A DNA stretch of 16,537 nucleotides from JBDSTZ01 sp039927975 (GCA_039927975.1 JBDSTZ010000353.1:1-16537); one strand, 5' to 3'; positions 1 through 7,882 are shown, counted from the stretch's first letter. Notes: a model not told the origin generated them from the sequence alone. A program made the numbers and translations.

Positions 1-1574
1 TGCATGATTTCCTTGGTGATGCCCATGATCTTGATGTCCATCTGCAGCGCGGTAATGCCAGTTGGCGTACCTGCAACCTTGAAGTCCATGTCGCCCAGGT
101 GATCTTCGTCGCCCAGGATGTCGGTCAGCACGGCGAACTTGCCGCCTTCCTTGATCAGGCCCATGGCGATGCCGGCCACGTGCGCTTTCATCGGCACGCC
201 GGCATCCATCAGCGCCAGGCAGCCGCCGCACACCGATGCCATCGACGAGGAACCGTTCGATTCGGTGATTTCCGATACCAGGCGCACCGAGTACGAGAAG
301 TCTTCCGGGTTGGGCAAGGCGGCGATCAGCGCGCGCTTGGCCAGACGGCCGTGACCGATTTCGCGGCGTTTCGGGGTGCCCACACGGCCGGTTTCGCCGG
401 TGGCGAACGGAGGCATGTTGTAGTGCATCATGAAGTCGTCGGTGTACTCGCCCATCAGGGCGTCGATCTTCTGGCTGTCGCGTGCGGTGCCGAGGGTGGC
501 CACCACCAGCGCCTGGGTTTCGCCACGGGTGAACAGGGCCGAACCGTGGGTGCGCGGCAGGATGCTGGTGCGGATCGCGATCGGACGGACGGTGCGGGTG
601 TCGCGCCCGTCGATGCGCGGCTCGCCCTCGAGGATCTGCGAACGCACGACTTTGGCTTCGATGTCGAACAGGATGTTGTTCACTTCGGCCGAATCGGCTT
701 CGCCCAGGCCGCTCGAGGCGGCTTCGGCGTTCAGGTCGGCCAGCACTTGCGCGCTCGCCGCTTTCAGCTTGGCGGTGCGGGCTTGCTTGTCCTTGGTCTG
801 GTAGGCGTCGCGGACCTTGGCTTCGGCGAAGTGCGCCACGCGGGCGATCAGTGCTTCGTTCTTGGCAGGTGGGGTCCACTCGACTTCCGGCTTGCCGCCG
901 TCGCGCACCAGATCGTGGATGGCGTCGATGACTGCTTTCATCTGGTCGTGGCCAAATACCACGGCGCCGAGCATGATTTCTTCGGACAGTTGCTGGGCTT
1001 CGGACTCGACCATCAGCACGGCCGTTTCGGTGCCGGCGACGACCAGGTCCATCTGCGATGTCTTGAGCTGGGTGGTGGTCGGGTTCAGGATGTACTGGCC
1101 GTTGGCGTAGCCGACGCGCGCGGCGCCGACCGGGCCGCTGAATGGCACGCCCGAGACGCACAGGGCGGCCGAGGCGCCGATCATGGCGGCGATGTCCGGG
1201 TCGATCTCTGGATTGACCGACAGCACGTGGATGATGATCTGAACTTCGTTCAGGTAGCCTTCAGGGAACAGCGGGCGGATCGGACGGTCGATCAGGCGCG
1301 AGGTCAGAGTTTCTTTTTCCGAAGGACGGCCTTCGCGCTTGAAGAAACCGCCGGGGATCTTACCGGCGGCGTAGGTCTTTTCAACGTAGTCGACGGTCAG
1401 CGGGAAGAAGTCCTGGCCGGGCTTGGCGTCCTTGCGGGCGACCACGGTCGCGAGCACGACGGTGTCGTCGATCGACACCATCACGGCGCCCGAAGCTTGA
1501 CGCGCGATCTCGCCGGTTTCCAGGGTCACCTGGTGCTGGCCGTACTGGAATGTCTTGGTAACTTTATTAAACAT
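1..1574 (-). CDS. pnp: Polyribonucleotide nucleotidyltransferase (PNPase), C-terminus cut by window edge
   Basis: PNPase degrades RNA 3' to 5' by phosphorolysis, releasing nucleoside diphosphates, and acts in the cytoplasm, often with the RNA degradosome. About 524 codons are visible, starting MFNKVTKTFQYGQHQVTLET. The first RNase PH domain covers roughly residues 1-145, the all-helical linker domain about 150-230, and the second RNase PH domain about 325-510. The second core keeps the stretch KRREIGHGRLAKRAL and the acidic segment GDEDHLGDMDF, whose Asp489 and Asp495 match the metal-binding Asp486 and Asp492 of the E. coli enzyme. The KH and S1 RNA-binding domains (family length about 700 residues) lie beyond position 1. 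The start is the ATG at 1574, preceded by AAAGGG about 8 nt upstream. It follows rpsO in the conserved rpsO-pnp order, so co-transcription and hairpin processing in the gap are expected. Confidence 0.97.
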   Translation of the reverse strand, partial: MFNKVTKTFQYGQHQVTLETGEIARQASGAVMVSIDDTVVLATVVARKDAKPGQDFFPLTVDYVEKTYAAGKIPGGFFKREGRPSEKETLTSRLIDRPIRPLFPEGYLNEVQIIIHVLSVNPEIDPDIAAMIGASAALCVSGVPFSGPVGAARVGYANGQYILNPTTTQLKTSQMDLVVAGTETAVLMVESEAQQLSEEIMLGAVVFGHDQMKAVIDAIHDLVRDGGKPEVEWTPPAKNEALIARVAHFAEAKVRDAYQTKDKQARTAKLKAASAQVLADLNAEAASSGLGEADSAEVNNILFDIEAKVVRSQILEGEPRIDGRDTRTVRPIAIRTSILPRTHGSALFTRGETQALVVATLGTARDSQKIDALMGEYTDDFMMHYNMPPFATGETGRVGTPKRREIGHGRLAKRALIAALPNPEDFSYSVRLVSEITESNGSSSMASVCGGCLALMDAGVPMKAHVAGIAMGLIKEGGKFAVLTDILGDEDHLGDMDFKVAGTPTGITALQMDIKIMGITKEIM

Positions 1575-1689
1575 GGGTAAATCCCTTTCTATTTGCCGAC
1601 AGATTTTCAGGGGCTGTCGTTCACCTCACCACAGATACCCGATGGGCATCTTTTACTGCTTTTTTGAAACAAAAACCGGGGCCGCAATG

Positions 1690-1724
1690 CAAAATGCCCG
1701 CGACAGTCAGACTGGCGCAGGCAT
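1690..1724 (-). terminator. Stem-loop between rpsO and pnp (attenuating terminator and/or RNase III site)
   Basis: On the minus strand, 27 nt after the rpsO stop codon, ATGCCTGCGCCAGT pairs with ACTGTCGCGGGCAT around a CTG loop: 14 positions with one G-T wobble and one C-T mismatch. The stem is followed by TTTTGC. In E. coli the same gap holds a leaky rpsO terminator and an RNase III site that mediates PNPase autocontrol. The position and shape here suggest the same role, but the short T run could also mean that it is only a processing site. Confidence 0.6.
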
Positions 1725-1750
1725 CTTGATTAAATCGCGTGTGGCAAAAA

Positions 1751-2020
1751 TTACTTGCGCAGACCGAGTTTGGCGATCAGGTCGCGGTAACGGGTCGCGT
1801 CCTTGCTCTTCAGGTAGGACAGCAGGCTCTTACGACGGTTGACCATCATGATCAGGCCGCGGCGCGAGTGGTGGTCCTTCTGGTGGGCTTTGAAGTGGCC
1901 GTTCAGTTCGTTGATGCGCGCGGTCAGCAGTGCAACTTGTACTTCCGGGGAGCCGGTGTCGTTTTGCGCACGGGCGTTGTCGGCGATGATAGCTGCCTTG
2001 TTGATGTTTTCTACGGTCAT
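1751..2020 (-). CDS. rpsO: 30S ribosomal protein S15
   Basis: S15 is a primary-binding protein of the small ribosomal subunit; it binds 16S rRNA at the three-way junction of helices 20-22 and helps form the central domain. The protein has 89 residues, the normal family length. It starts MTVENINKAAIIADNARAQN and carries the conserved DTGSPEVQVALLTARI and HFKAHQKDHHSRRGL segments, including the RNA-contacting HKDHHSR-type cluster near residues 46-54. A longer reading frame runs upstream to about 2554, but the family length and the AAAGG ribosome-binding sequence just upstream fix the ATG at 2020. The gene lies 176 nt upstream of pnp and is probably co-transcribed with it. S15 commonly represses its own translation; I did not identify the operator structure here. 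Confidence 0.97.
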   Translation of the reverse strand: MTVENINKAAIIADNARAQNDTGSPEVQVALLTARINELNGHFKAHQKDHHSRRGLIMMVNRRKSLLSYLKSKDATRYRDLIAKLGLRK

Positions 2021-2109
2021 GATATTACCTTTCACATGCGGTGCAAGAGTCGCAACCCAGCGCACCGTGAACTTCGATTGACAAGCTGGCCCAAACGGCC
2101 AGACCCGGA

Positions 2110-2115
2110 AGTATA
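2110..2115 (-). promoter_or_regulatory. Candidate -10 element for rpsO-pnp
   Basis: The minus strand reads TATACT at 2115-2110, a five-of-six match to the sigma-70 -10 consensus, placing a transcript start about 80 nt upstream of the rpsO ATG. The -35 region at 17-18 nt is poor, so this is only a candidate. Confidence 0.3.
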
Positions 2116-2207
2116 TGCGAAAACCGTCCGTGCGGCCAGTGCTCATTACGATCGGCTGGTGCATCATGGGCGCATCACGCCAACTTTGCCCCGAACGGAT
2201 GCGAAAA

Positions 2208-2699
2208 ATGATCAAAATTACCACCTTCGTCGGCGCCCTGCTGCTGGCCGGCTGCGCCACGCTCGGCCGCACCCCGCCGCTGGTGGGCGACAGCGTCGAC
2301 GCGGTGCGCGCCAAGTTTGGCCAGCCGACCGCCGTGTACGCCCTGCCCGACGGCCAGGTGCTCGAGTACGCCAGCGGCCCGATGGGCCAGTTCACCTGGA
2401 TGGCGCGCATCGGCGCGGACGGCCGCATGCGCAGTTTCGAGCAGGTGCTCACGGGCGAGAAATTCGCCACCATCAAACCGGGCGTGGCCACCAAGGACCA
2501 GGTGCTGCGCACGATCGGCCGTCCGGCCGAGGTGTCGCGCGTGGCGCTGCGCAATTACGAAGTGTGGTCCTACCGCTACAAGGAAAACGGCGTGTGGAAT
2601 TCGATGATGCACGTGCATTTCGACGCCAACGGCGTGGTCGGGCTGATGCTGAACGGCCCCGACCCGATGTACGAGGAAAAACGCTTCTTTCGCGATTGA
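2208..2699 (+). CDS. Small lipoprotein with two tandem SmpA/OmlA (BamE)-like repeats
   Basis: This encodes a predicted lipoprotein of 163 residues. The signal sequence MIKITTFVGALLLAGC ends in a lipobox (LAGC, lipidated Cys16). The mature part reads as two related halves. One begins near residue 27 (GDSVDAVRAKFGQP) and ends in a strand-rich EYAS...FTWMARIGADGR segment. The other begins near residue 92 (GVATKDQVLRTIGRP) and ends YEVWSYRYKENG...MHVHFDANG. This G-x-S/T-x-x-x-V...G-x-P pattern resembles the small domain of the BamE family. I infer an envelope location; the residue after the Cys (Ala) does not suggest inner-membrane retention. The ATG at 2208 has CGGA about 7 nt upstream; an in-frame ATG at 2199 adds three residues and is equally compatible with a signal peptide. 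The gene stands alone, divergent from rpsO. Its precise role is unknown; it is probably not BamE itself. Confidence 0.8.
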   Translation: MIKITTFVGALLLAGCATLGRTPPLVGDSVDAVRAKFGQPTAVYALPDGQVLEYASGPMGQFTWMARIGADGRMRSFEQVLTGEKFATIKPGVATKDQVLRTIGRPAEVSRVALRNYEVWSYRYKENGVWNSMMHVHFDANGVVGLMLNGPDPMYEEKRFFRD

Positions 2700-2732
2700 G
2701 CCAGCGGCCACGGGGGCGCATCAGGGCACGTC

Positions 2733-2754
2733 CGGGTGCACGCGGGCGCACCCG
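2733..2754 (+). other. GC-rich stem-loop downstream of the lipoprotein gene
   Basis: CGGGTGC (2733-2739) pairs perfectly with GCACCCG (2748-2754) around an 8-nt loop, 33 nt after the lipoprotein stop codon. No T run follows, so it may stabilise the 3' end or act with Rho rather than be an intrinsic terminator. Confidence 0.3.
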
Positions 2755-2883
2755 CCGGCGTCCGCGTCACGAGCGCTGTGGATAAAACGCCACGCCCGCG
2801 ACTACGTGTAAGTACGCATGCGCAGTGGGTCACCCGATGAGCCATAATGGGTTCCCGCACTTGTGCGCTACTGGGAGCGACGC

Positions 2884-4491
2884 GTGAATGCCTTCAATTC
2901 CGTCCGTATCGGCACCCGCCTGGCGATGGGTTTTGCCATCGTCCTGCTGCTGTCCATTGTTTCGACCTCGTTCGCCTTGATCAACGTGAGCAGGAATGGC
3001 GAAGCGACCAAGCGCATGATGGAACGGCCGCTGGCCAAGGAGCGCCTGGTCTCCGACCTGAACCTGCTGATCTACGCGGCCATCGAGCGCACCACGATGA
3101 TCGCCAAGAGCACCGACGAGACCTTGTCGGTGGTCTTCGCCGATGAAATCGCCGCCGGCACCAAGCGCGGCGGCGGCCTGCTCAAGCAGGTCGAGGGCAT
3201 GCTCGAATCGGAGCAGGAAAAAGCACTGTTCGCCGGCGTCATGAAGGCGCGCGGCGTTTATCAGGCGGCCAAGAAGCAGATCATGGATGCCAAGAAGGCC
3301 GGCAACACGGCCGAAGCGGAACAAGTCTATACCAAGACCTACACCCCGGCCGCCGCCGCGTACGGGGCGCGAGTGCAGGAACTGCTGGCGCAGCAGCGCA
3401 AGGCGATCGACGACAGCGCGCTGCTGATCGAACAGGGCAACGGCCGCAGCTTCACCCTCATCATGGCCTTGAGCGCCCTGCTGGTGGCCTTCGGCGCCGT
3501 GTTCGCCGTGCTCATTTCACGCAGCATCACGGTGCCGCTGCAGGCGGCGGTGGCGGTCGCGGTGACTGTCGCCAACGGCGACTTGCGCAGCAGCTTCAAC
3601 ATCCATTCGCGCGACGAGATCGGCGAACTGATGACGGCCCTCAAAGCGATGAACGATGCGCTGGCGAACGTGGTCTCCAAGGTCCAGCACGGCACCGATT
3701 CGATCGCCTCGGCGTCGAGCCAGATCGCCAGCGGCAACGCCGACCTGTCCTCGCGCACCGAAAGCCAGGCCAGTTCGATCGAGCAGATCGCCTCCACCAT
3801 GGAGGAACTCACCTCGACGGTGCACCAGAACGCCGAGAACGCGACCCAGGCCAACCACATGGCGCAGGCGGCGTCGGACGTGGCGCTCAAGGGCGGCGAG
3901 ATCGTCGGCCAGGTGGTCGAGACGATGGGGGCGATCGACGCCTCGTCAAAACGCATCGTCGACATTATCTCGGTGATCGACGGCATCGCCTTCCAGACCA
4001 ACATCCTCGCGCTCAACGCCGCCGTCGAGGCGGCGCGGGCCGGCGAAGAAGGCCGCGGTTTCGCGGTGGTTGCCTCGGAGGTGCGCAGCCTGGCGCAGCG
4101 CTCGGCCAGCGCGGCCAAGGAAATCAAGACGCTGATCGGCGACTCGGTGGCCCAGGTCGGGCTTGGCGCGCGGCTGGTGGGACAGGCCGGCACCACCATG
4201 GCCGACGTGGTCGCCAGCGTCGAGCGGGTGCGCAACATCATGAACGACATCACCCTGGCGAGCCAGGAGCAAAGCAGCGGCATCGACCAGGTCAACCAGG
4301 CCATCACCTTCATGGACGAGGCTACCCAGCAAAACGCCGCGCTGGTGGAACAGGCCGCGGCAGCCGCCGCCAGCATGCAGGATGACGCCGCCAAGCTGGC
4401 GCATGTGGCGGCGCGCTTCAAGCTGGCCGAGGCGAGCCGCCCGGCGCCGCGGGTTGCCGCCCGCTCGCAGCTGCAATTGCAGGACGGCTAA
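2884..4491 (+). CDS. Methyl-accepting chemotaxis protein (transmembrane chemoreceptor)
   Basis: This is a chemoreceptor that should signal through CheW and CheA. It has 535 residues from the GTG at 2884, which has GGGAG six nt upstream; a GTG at 2863 would add seven residues without a good ribosome-binding site. Transmembrane helix 1 spans about residues 13-33, followed by a periplasmic region of about 155 residues, probably a four-helix-bundle (Tar/4HB_MCP-like) sensor. Transmembrane helix 2 spans about 190-212. A HAMP linker follows (RSITVPLQAAVAVAVTVANG onward), then the long coiled-coil signalling domain. The hairpin tip is unmistakable: IDGIAFQTNILALNAAVEAA, continuing ARAGEEGRGFAVVASEVR, with QTNILALN starting near residue 371. 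Gln/Glu pairs of the methylation helices are visible. The C-terminus (QLQLQDG) lacks the xWxxF pentapeptide that tethers CheR. No che genes are nearby, so it is an orphan receptor; its ligand cannot be read from sequence. Confidence 0.95.
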   Translation: MNAFNSVRIGTRLAMGFAIVLLLSIVSTSFALINVSRNGEATKRMMERPLAKERLVSDLNLLIYAAIERTTMIAKSTDETLSVVFADEIAAGTKRGGGLLKQVEGMLESEQEKALFAGVMKARGVYQAAKKQIMDAKKAGNTAEAEQVYTKTYTPAAAAYGARVQELLAQQRKAIDDSALLIEQGNGRSFTLIMALSALLVAFGAVFAVLISRSITVPLQAAVAVAVTVANGDLRSSFNIHSRDEIGELMTALKAMNDALANVVSKVQHGTDSIASASSQIASGNADLSSRTESQASSIEQIASTMEELTSTVHQNAENATQANHMAQAASDVALKGGEIVGQVVETMGAIDASSKRIVDIISVIDGIAFQTNILALNAAVEAARAGEEGRGFAVVASEVRSLAQRSASAAKEIKTLIGDSVAQVGLGARLVGQAGTTMADVVASVERVRNIMNDITLASQEQSSGIDQVNQAITFMDEATQQNAALVEQAAAAAASMQDDAAKLAHVAARFKLAEASRPAPRVAARSQLQLQDG

Positions 4492-4592
4492 GGCAAGGGC
4501 GCACCGGTAGCGCCTGGCGGTACGCTCGGGCGCGTCCCGCTGTCCCTGTAAAAAAATCCCCCATGTCCGACCGTCGGCGCTAGCATGCGCGG

Positions 4593-5309
4593 ATGAGTTT
4601 ATTTTTAGTCAAGCAGCCGCGCGGGCGCGCCTTCTGGATCGCGGGCTTGTTGCTGCTCCATTTGATGGTGCTGAGCGCCTGGCAGGTTCCACGACGCCTG
4701 CCCGATAGCGGACGCGACGCGCCGATGATGCAATGGATTAATATCATTCCCAAGCGACCGGTGGCGCCGGTGTCGCCGGTCGTCCCTGCCCCCATCAAGC
4801 CAGCGCGAACCGCCCGAGCGGAAGTGGAAGCGACGCCGCGCCAGGCGGTGGCGCCGACGGTTCGCCTGCAGCAGCCCGCCGTGCCCGAAACGCCGCAAGC
4901 CATCGATGCTCCGGCCCCGGCGGCGGCCTTGAGCGCCGACCAGCGGCTTGAGCTGGCCAGGCGCGCGATCGGCAAAATCGACAAGGACTTGCGCAAGCAA
5001 TATCCCGGAAAACACATCAGCGCGCCGCTCGACACCAAGTACACGCGGCTGGCGCGCGGCATGCAGGATGCCGCCGACGCCGTGCCGAACCGCTGGTTCG
5101 AGGCGCCCAAGGTCACCGAAGTGCAAGATCCCGGCCAGTACGGCCGCCGGCGCTACCGCGTGGTCGGCGCGATGGGCACGTATTGCATCACGATCGAATC
5201 GAATCACGCGCCCGATGGGATCGACACGATGAAGAACGGGATCAAGCCGAAGCTAACCAATTGTGAAAAGAATGAATTGCCGCCGAGCGTGCAGGTGTAT
5301 GAAAAATAA
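4593..5309 (+). CDS. Unknown membrane-anchored, proline-rich periplasmic protein
   Basis: I do not recognise a named family in this 238-residue protein. The N-terminus has a short basic stretch and one hydrophobic helix (about residues 14-30) without a clear cleavage site, so it is probably a signal anchor. A proline/alanine-rich linker with many basic residues covers about 53-112, as in TonB-like or other periplasm-spanning proteins. A folded C-terminal part of about 125 residues follows (LSADQRLELARRAIGKIDKD ... RRRYRVVGAMGTYCITIESN), with two cysteines (198 and 224) that could form a disulfide in the periplasm. The C-terminus has no TonB box-binding signature that I can see. The ATG at 4593 has only a weak ribosome-binding sequence (GCGCGG). 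Its last 11 nt overlap the next gene, implying translational coupling and a joint role. Confidence 0.75.
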   Translation: MSLFLVKQPRGRAFWIAGLLLLHLMVLSAWQVPRRLPDSGRDAPMMQWINIIPKRPVAPVSPVVPAPIKPARTARAEVEATPRQAVAPTVRLQQPAVPETPQAIDAPAPAAALSADQRLELARRAIGKIDKDLRKQYPGKHISAPLDTKYTRLARGMQDAADAVPNRWFEAPKVTEVQDPGQYGRRRYRVVGAMGTYCITIESNHAPDGIDTMKNGIKPKLTNCEKNELPPSVQVYEK

Positions 5310-6288
5310 ACGATCCGCTCAGGCGAAGCGAAGGCTGGCGTCCTTCGTCTGGGCGCCGGGGAGCGGTTACGACGCCTTGGCGCTTGAGCGGATCCGCGCG
5401 CATTTTCCTCGCCCTTCCCGACCGATGGGTGAAGCCTGGTTCATGAACGATGAGCGCGTCATGTTCGACCGGCTTCTGGGCGACCTCGACGTCATGACGA
5501 CCCGCGAGCTCCAGGAACCACTCAGGGAGATCGCATCGGGCACCATGTCGTTCGGGCCCTTCGATGAATGGACGCAGTGGTACCACTATCTGCTCGGGCA
5601 GCTTGTTCCGCGGAGTCACGAGCGCTACGACGGGTATTTGCTGGAATACCTCGTCAATGGCTTCATCAGCCTCTACCCGTCCGCCCTCGATGGTGAACCA
5701 TATCCCGGCTTTCGCGACGATGCCCTGCTCACGCTCGGGCGTTGCATGATGGACGGCGTTTGCTGGGTTGGCGAAGGAATCAATCTCGGTGTGGCGCTGC
5801 ACGACGGTGCCGCGCGAGAACTGCCGCCATCGCGATGGGACCGCGCGAGCGGGGATCTCTCGGCGCCGCTGTTTTTTTGCCTGAAATACCTGCCGGCCGC
5901 ATCGATCCCGGCCTGGCTGCGCTCGGTGCTCGACATCCCATCCGCCTATTGGCAAGCACAGCTGCTTGTGTGGCTGGCAGGCGCGCACGGCATCCTTGAC
6001 GGCCAGCTTGCCTGGCCAACAGAATGGGACCTTGCCGACCGACCCGACATTTCATGGGCATGGTCGCATGTGCTGCGCGGCCAACTTTGCCTGCCAACAG
6101 GCGAACTCGCTTTGCGGACGCCGATGCTGCCGGAGGAAAACAGGATCGAAACATTGCGCGTGCTGGCGCAGGAACTGACCGAAGAGCGCTACCTCGCGTG
6201 GCTGGACAACATCGACCACCAGCCTTTCCTTCTGCAGGAGCTGGAGGAGATTCCATCGCGCTTCGAGCAGCTGTATTTAAGCGTGTAG
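5299..6288 (+). CDS. Unknown tryptophan-rich soluble protein, overlapping the upstream gene
   Basis: This 329-residue protein belongs to no family that I recognise. It has no signal peptide and no clear transmembrane helix, so it is probably cytoplasmic. It is unusually rich in tryptophan (14, about 4 percent) and has many aromatic and acidic residues, for example PFDEWTQWYHYLLGQLVPR near residue 88 and YWQAQLLVWLAGAHG in the second half. The pattern of amphipathic stretches suggests an all-helical fold. The ATG at 5299 lies inside the end of the preceding gene (ATGAAAAATAA contains its stop) and has AGG about five nt upstream, so the pair should be translationally coupled. It could be a cytoplasmic partner, chaperone or immunity-like protein for the anchored protein, but nothing in the sequence establishes this. 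It ends 8 nt before a perfect inverted repeat and is convergent with leuA. Confidence 0.75.
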   Translation: MKNKRSAQAKRRLASFVWAPGSGYDALALERIRAHFPRPSRPMGEAWFMNDERVMFDRLLGDLDVMTTRELQEPLREIASGTMSFGPFDEWTQWYHYLLGQLVPRSHERYDGYLLEYLVNGFISLYPSALDGEPYPGFRDDALLTLGRCMMDGVCWVGEGINLGVALHDGAARELPPSRWDRASGDLSAPLFFCLKYLPAASIPAWLRSVLDIPSAYWQAQLLVWLAGAHGILDGQLAWPTEWDLADRPDISWAWSHVLRGQLCLPTGELALRTPMLPEENRIETLRVLAQELTEERYLAWLDNIDHQPFLLQELEEIPSRFEQLYLSV

Positions 6289-6295
6289 CGGACCA

Positions 6296-6329
6296 GGTGG
6301 AATCGAAACGCCGGCCTTTCGATTCCACC
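6296..6329. terminator. Perfect 13-bp inverted repeat between convergent genes
   Basis: GGTGGAATCGAAA (6296-6308) is matched exactly by TTTCGATTCCACC (6317-6329), separated by the 8-nt CGCCGGCC, which itself contains the palindrome GCCGGC. It fills the 49-nt gap between the convergent unknown gene and leuA, which is where a bidirectional terminator is expected. Neither strand has a T run after the stem, so intrinsic termination is uncertain; it may instead block exonucleases or bind a protein. Confidence 0.5.
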
Positions 6330-6337
6330 GATACGCA

Positions 6338-7882
6338 TCACTGCTGCGGATTGACCCGCTCCACCTTCGAGTGCAGCTTGTTGAGCGCCGACAGATAGGC
6401 CTTGGCCGATGCCACGATGATATCCGGATCGGCGCCGAGGCCATTGACGATGCGGCCAGCCTTCGACAGGCGCATCGTCACTTCGCCCTGCGACTGGGTG
6501 CCGGTGCTGATCGCGTTGACCGAGAACAGGATCAGCTCGGCGCCGCTGACGACTTCGCTTTCGATGGCGTTGACGGTGGCGTCGACCGGGCCGTCGCCAC
6601 GGCCTTCGCAGATGTGCTCCTTGCCCTCGATCGAGAACACGACTTTGGCCTGCGGCGTCTCGCCGGTTTCCGAATGCTGCGACAGCGAGACGAAGCGGTA
6701 GTGCTCGCCCTCCTGCTCGCGGTCCTCGGCCGAGACCAGCGCCATGATGTCCTCGTCGAAGATATCGGCCTTGCGGTCGGCCAGCTCCTTGAAGCGGCCG
6801 AAGGCGGCATTGATCTCGGCTTCCGACGCAAGCTCGATGCCGAGCTCCTGCAGGCGCGCCTTGAAGGCGTTGCGGCCCGACAGCTTGCCCAGCACGATCT
6901 TGTTGGCGGTCCAGCCGACATCCTCGGCGCGCATGATCTCGTAGGTCTCGCGCGCCTTGAGGATGCCGTCCTGGTGGATGCCGGAGGCGTGCGCGAAGGC
7001 GTTGGCGCCGACCACCGCCTTGTTCGGCTGCACCGCGAAGCCAGTGATCTGCGACACCATCTTGGAGGCGGCGACGATCTGGGTGGTGTCGATCCCCAAC
7101 TCCAGGTTGAAGAAGTCGCTGCGGGTGCGCAGCGCCATCACCACTTCTTCGAGCGCGGTGTTGCCGGCGCGTTCGCCGAGGCCGTTGATGGTGCACTCGA
7201 TCTGGCGCGCGCCGCCGATCGTCACGCCGGCCAGCGAATTGGCGACCGCCAGGCCAAGGTCGTTATGGCAGTGCACCGACCAGATCGCCTTGTCGGAATT
7301 GGGGATGCGCTCGCGCAGGCGCTTGATGGTCGCGCCGAACACTTCCGGCACGGCGTAGCCGACGGTGTCGGGGAAGTTGATGGTGGTGGCGCCGTTGGCG
7401 ATCACCGCTTCGAGCACGCGGCAGAGGAAGTCCTCGTCCGAGCGGCTGCCGTCCTCGGGCGAGAATTCGACGTCGTCGGTGTACTTGCGGGCGCAGCGGA
7501 TGGCCGCGATGGCCTGTTCGTAGACTTGCTCGGGCTCCATGCGCAGCTTCATTTTCATGTGCAGCGGCGAGGTGGCGAGGAAGGTGTGGATGCGCTTGCG
7601 CTCGGCCTGCTCGAGCGCTTCGGCCGCGCGCACGATGTCGCGCTCGTTGGCGCGCGAGAGCGAGCAGACGATCGATTCGCGCACCGCCGCCGAGATGGCC
7701 CGGATCGCCTCGAAGTCGCCCGGCGAGGCGGCCGCGAAACCGGCTTCGATGACGTCCACGCGCAAGCGTTCGAGTTGGCGCGCGATGCGCACTTTCTCGT
7801 CCTTGGTCATCGAGGCGCCGGGCGATTGCTCGCCGTCGCGCAAGGTGGTGTCAAAAATGATGAGGCGGTTCGGGTTCGACAT
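6338..7882 (-). CDS. leuA: 2-isopropylmalate synthase
   Basis: LeuA condenses acetyl-CoA with 2-ketoisovalerate to 2-isopropylmalate, the first committed step of leucine synthesis, in the cytoplasm. The protein has 514 residues, normal for the long bacterial form. The DRE-TIM metallolyase barrel opens with FDTTLRDGEQSPGASMT (Arg15, Asp16), and His204 and His206 in SVHCHNDLGLAVANS match the divalent-metal ligands. The linker contains NAFAHASGIHQDGILK. The C-terminal regulatory domain (about residues 390-514) should bind leucine for feedback inhibition. The ATG at 7882 has GGAG six nt upstream, which rules out the longer in-frame extension. It lies 51 nt after pssA with no terminator between, so both are probably one transcript from the promoter near 8900; this pssA-leuA pairing is typical of Burkholderiales. 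Confidence 0.97.
   Translation of the reverse strand: MSNPNRLIIFDTTLRDGEQSPGASMTKDEKVRIARQLERLRVDVIEAGFAAASPGDFEAIRAISAAVRESIVCSLSRANERDIVRAAEALEQAERKRIHTFLATSPLHMKMKLRMEPEQVYEQAIAAIRCARKYTDDVEFSPEDGSRSDEDFLCRVLEAVIANGATTINFPDTVGYAVPEVFGATIKRLRERIPNSDKAIWSVHCHNDLGLAVANSLAGVTIGGARQIECTINGLGERAGNTALEEVVMALRTRSDFFNLELGIDTTQIVAASKMVSQITGFAVQPNKAVVGANAFAHASGIHQDGILKARETYEIMRAEDVGWTANKIVLGKLSGRNAFKARLQELGIELASEAEINAAFGRFKELADRKADIFDEDIMALVSAEDREQEGEHYRFVSLSQHSETGETPQAKVVFSIEGKEHICEGRGDGPVDATVNAIESEVVSGAELILFSVNAISTGTQSQGEVTMRLSKAGRIVNGLGADPDIIVASAKAYLSALNKLHSKVERVNPQQ

Noticed and set aside
99..1580. A 493-codon open frame opposite pnp
   Set aside because: Shadow of pnp codon usage; no family resemblance.
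2078..2083. Consensus -35 TTGACA on the plus strand before the lipoprotein gene
   Set aside because: No acceptable -10 lies 16-19 nt downstream; the nearest AT-rich hexamer is about 27 nt away.
2809..2840. Possible FliA (sigma-28) promoter before the chemoreceptor gene
   Set aside because: CCCGATGA resembles the GCCGATAA -10, but the only TAAG-like -35 lies 20 nt away where about 15 is expected.
4498..4514. Short hairpin GGCGC-N7-GCGCC after the chemoreceptor gene as a terminator
   Set aside because: Only five base pairs and no T run; GC-rich DNA yields such pairs often.
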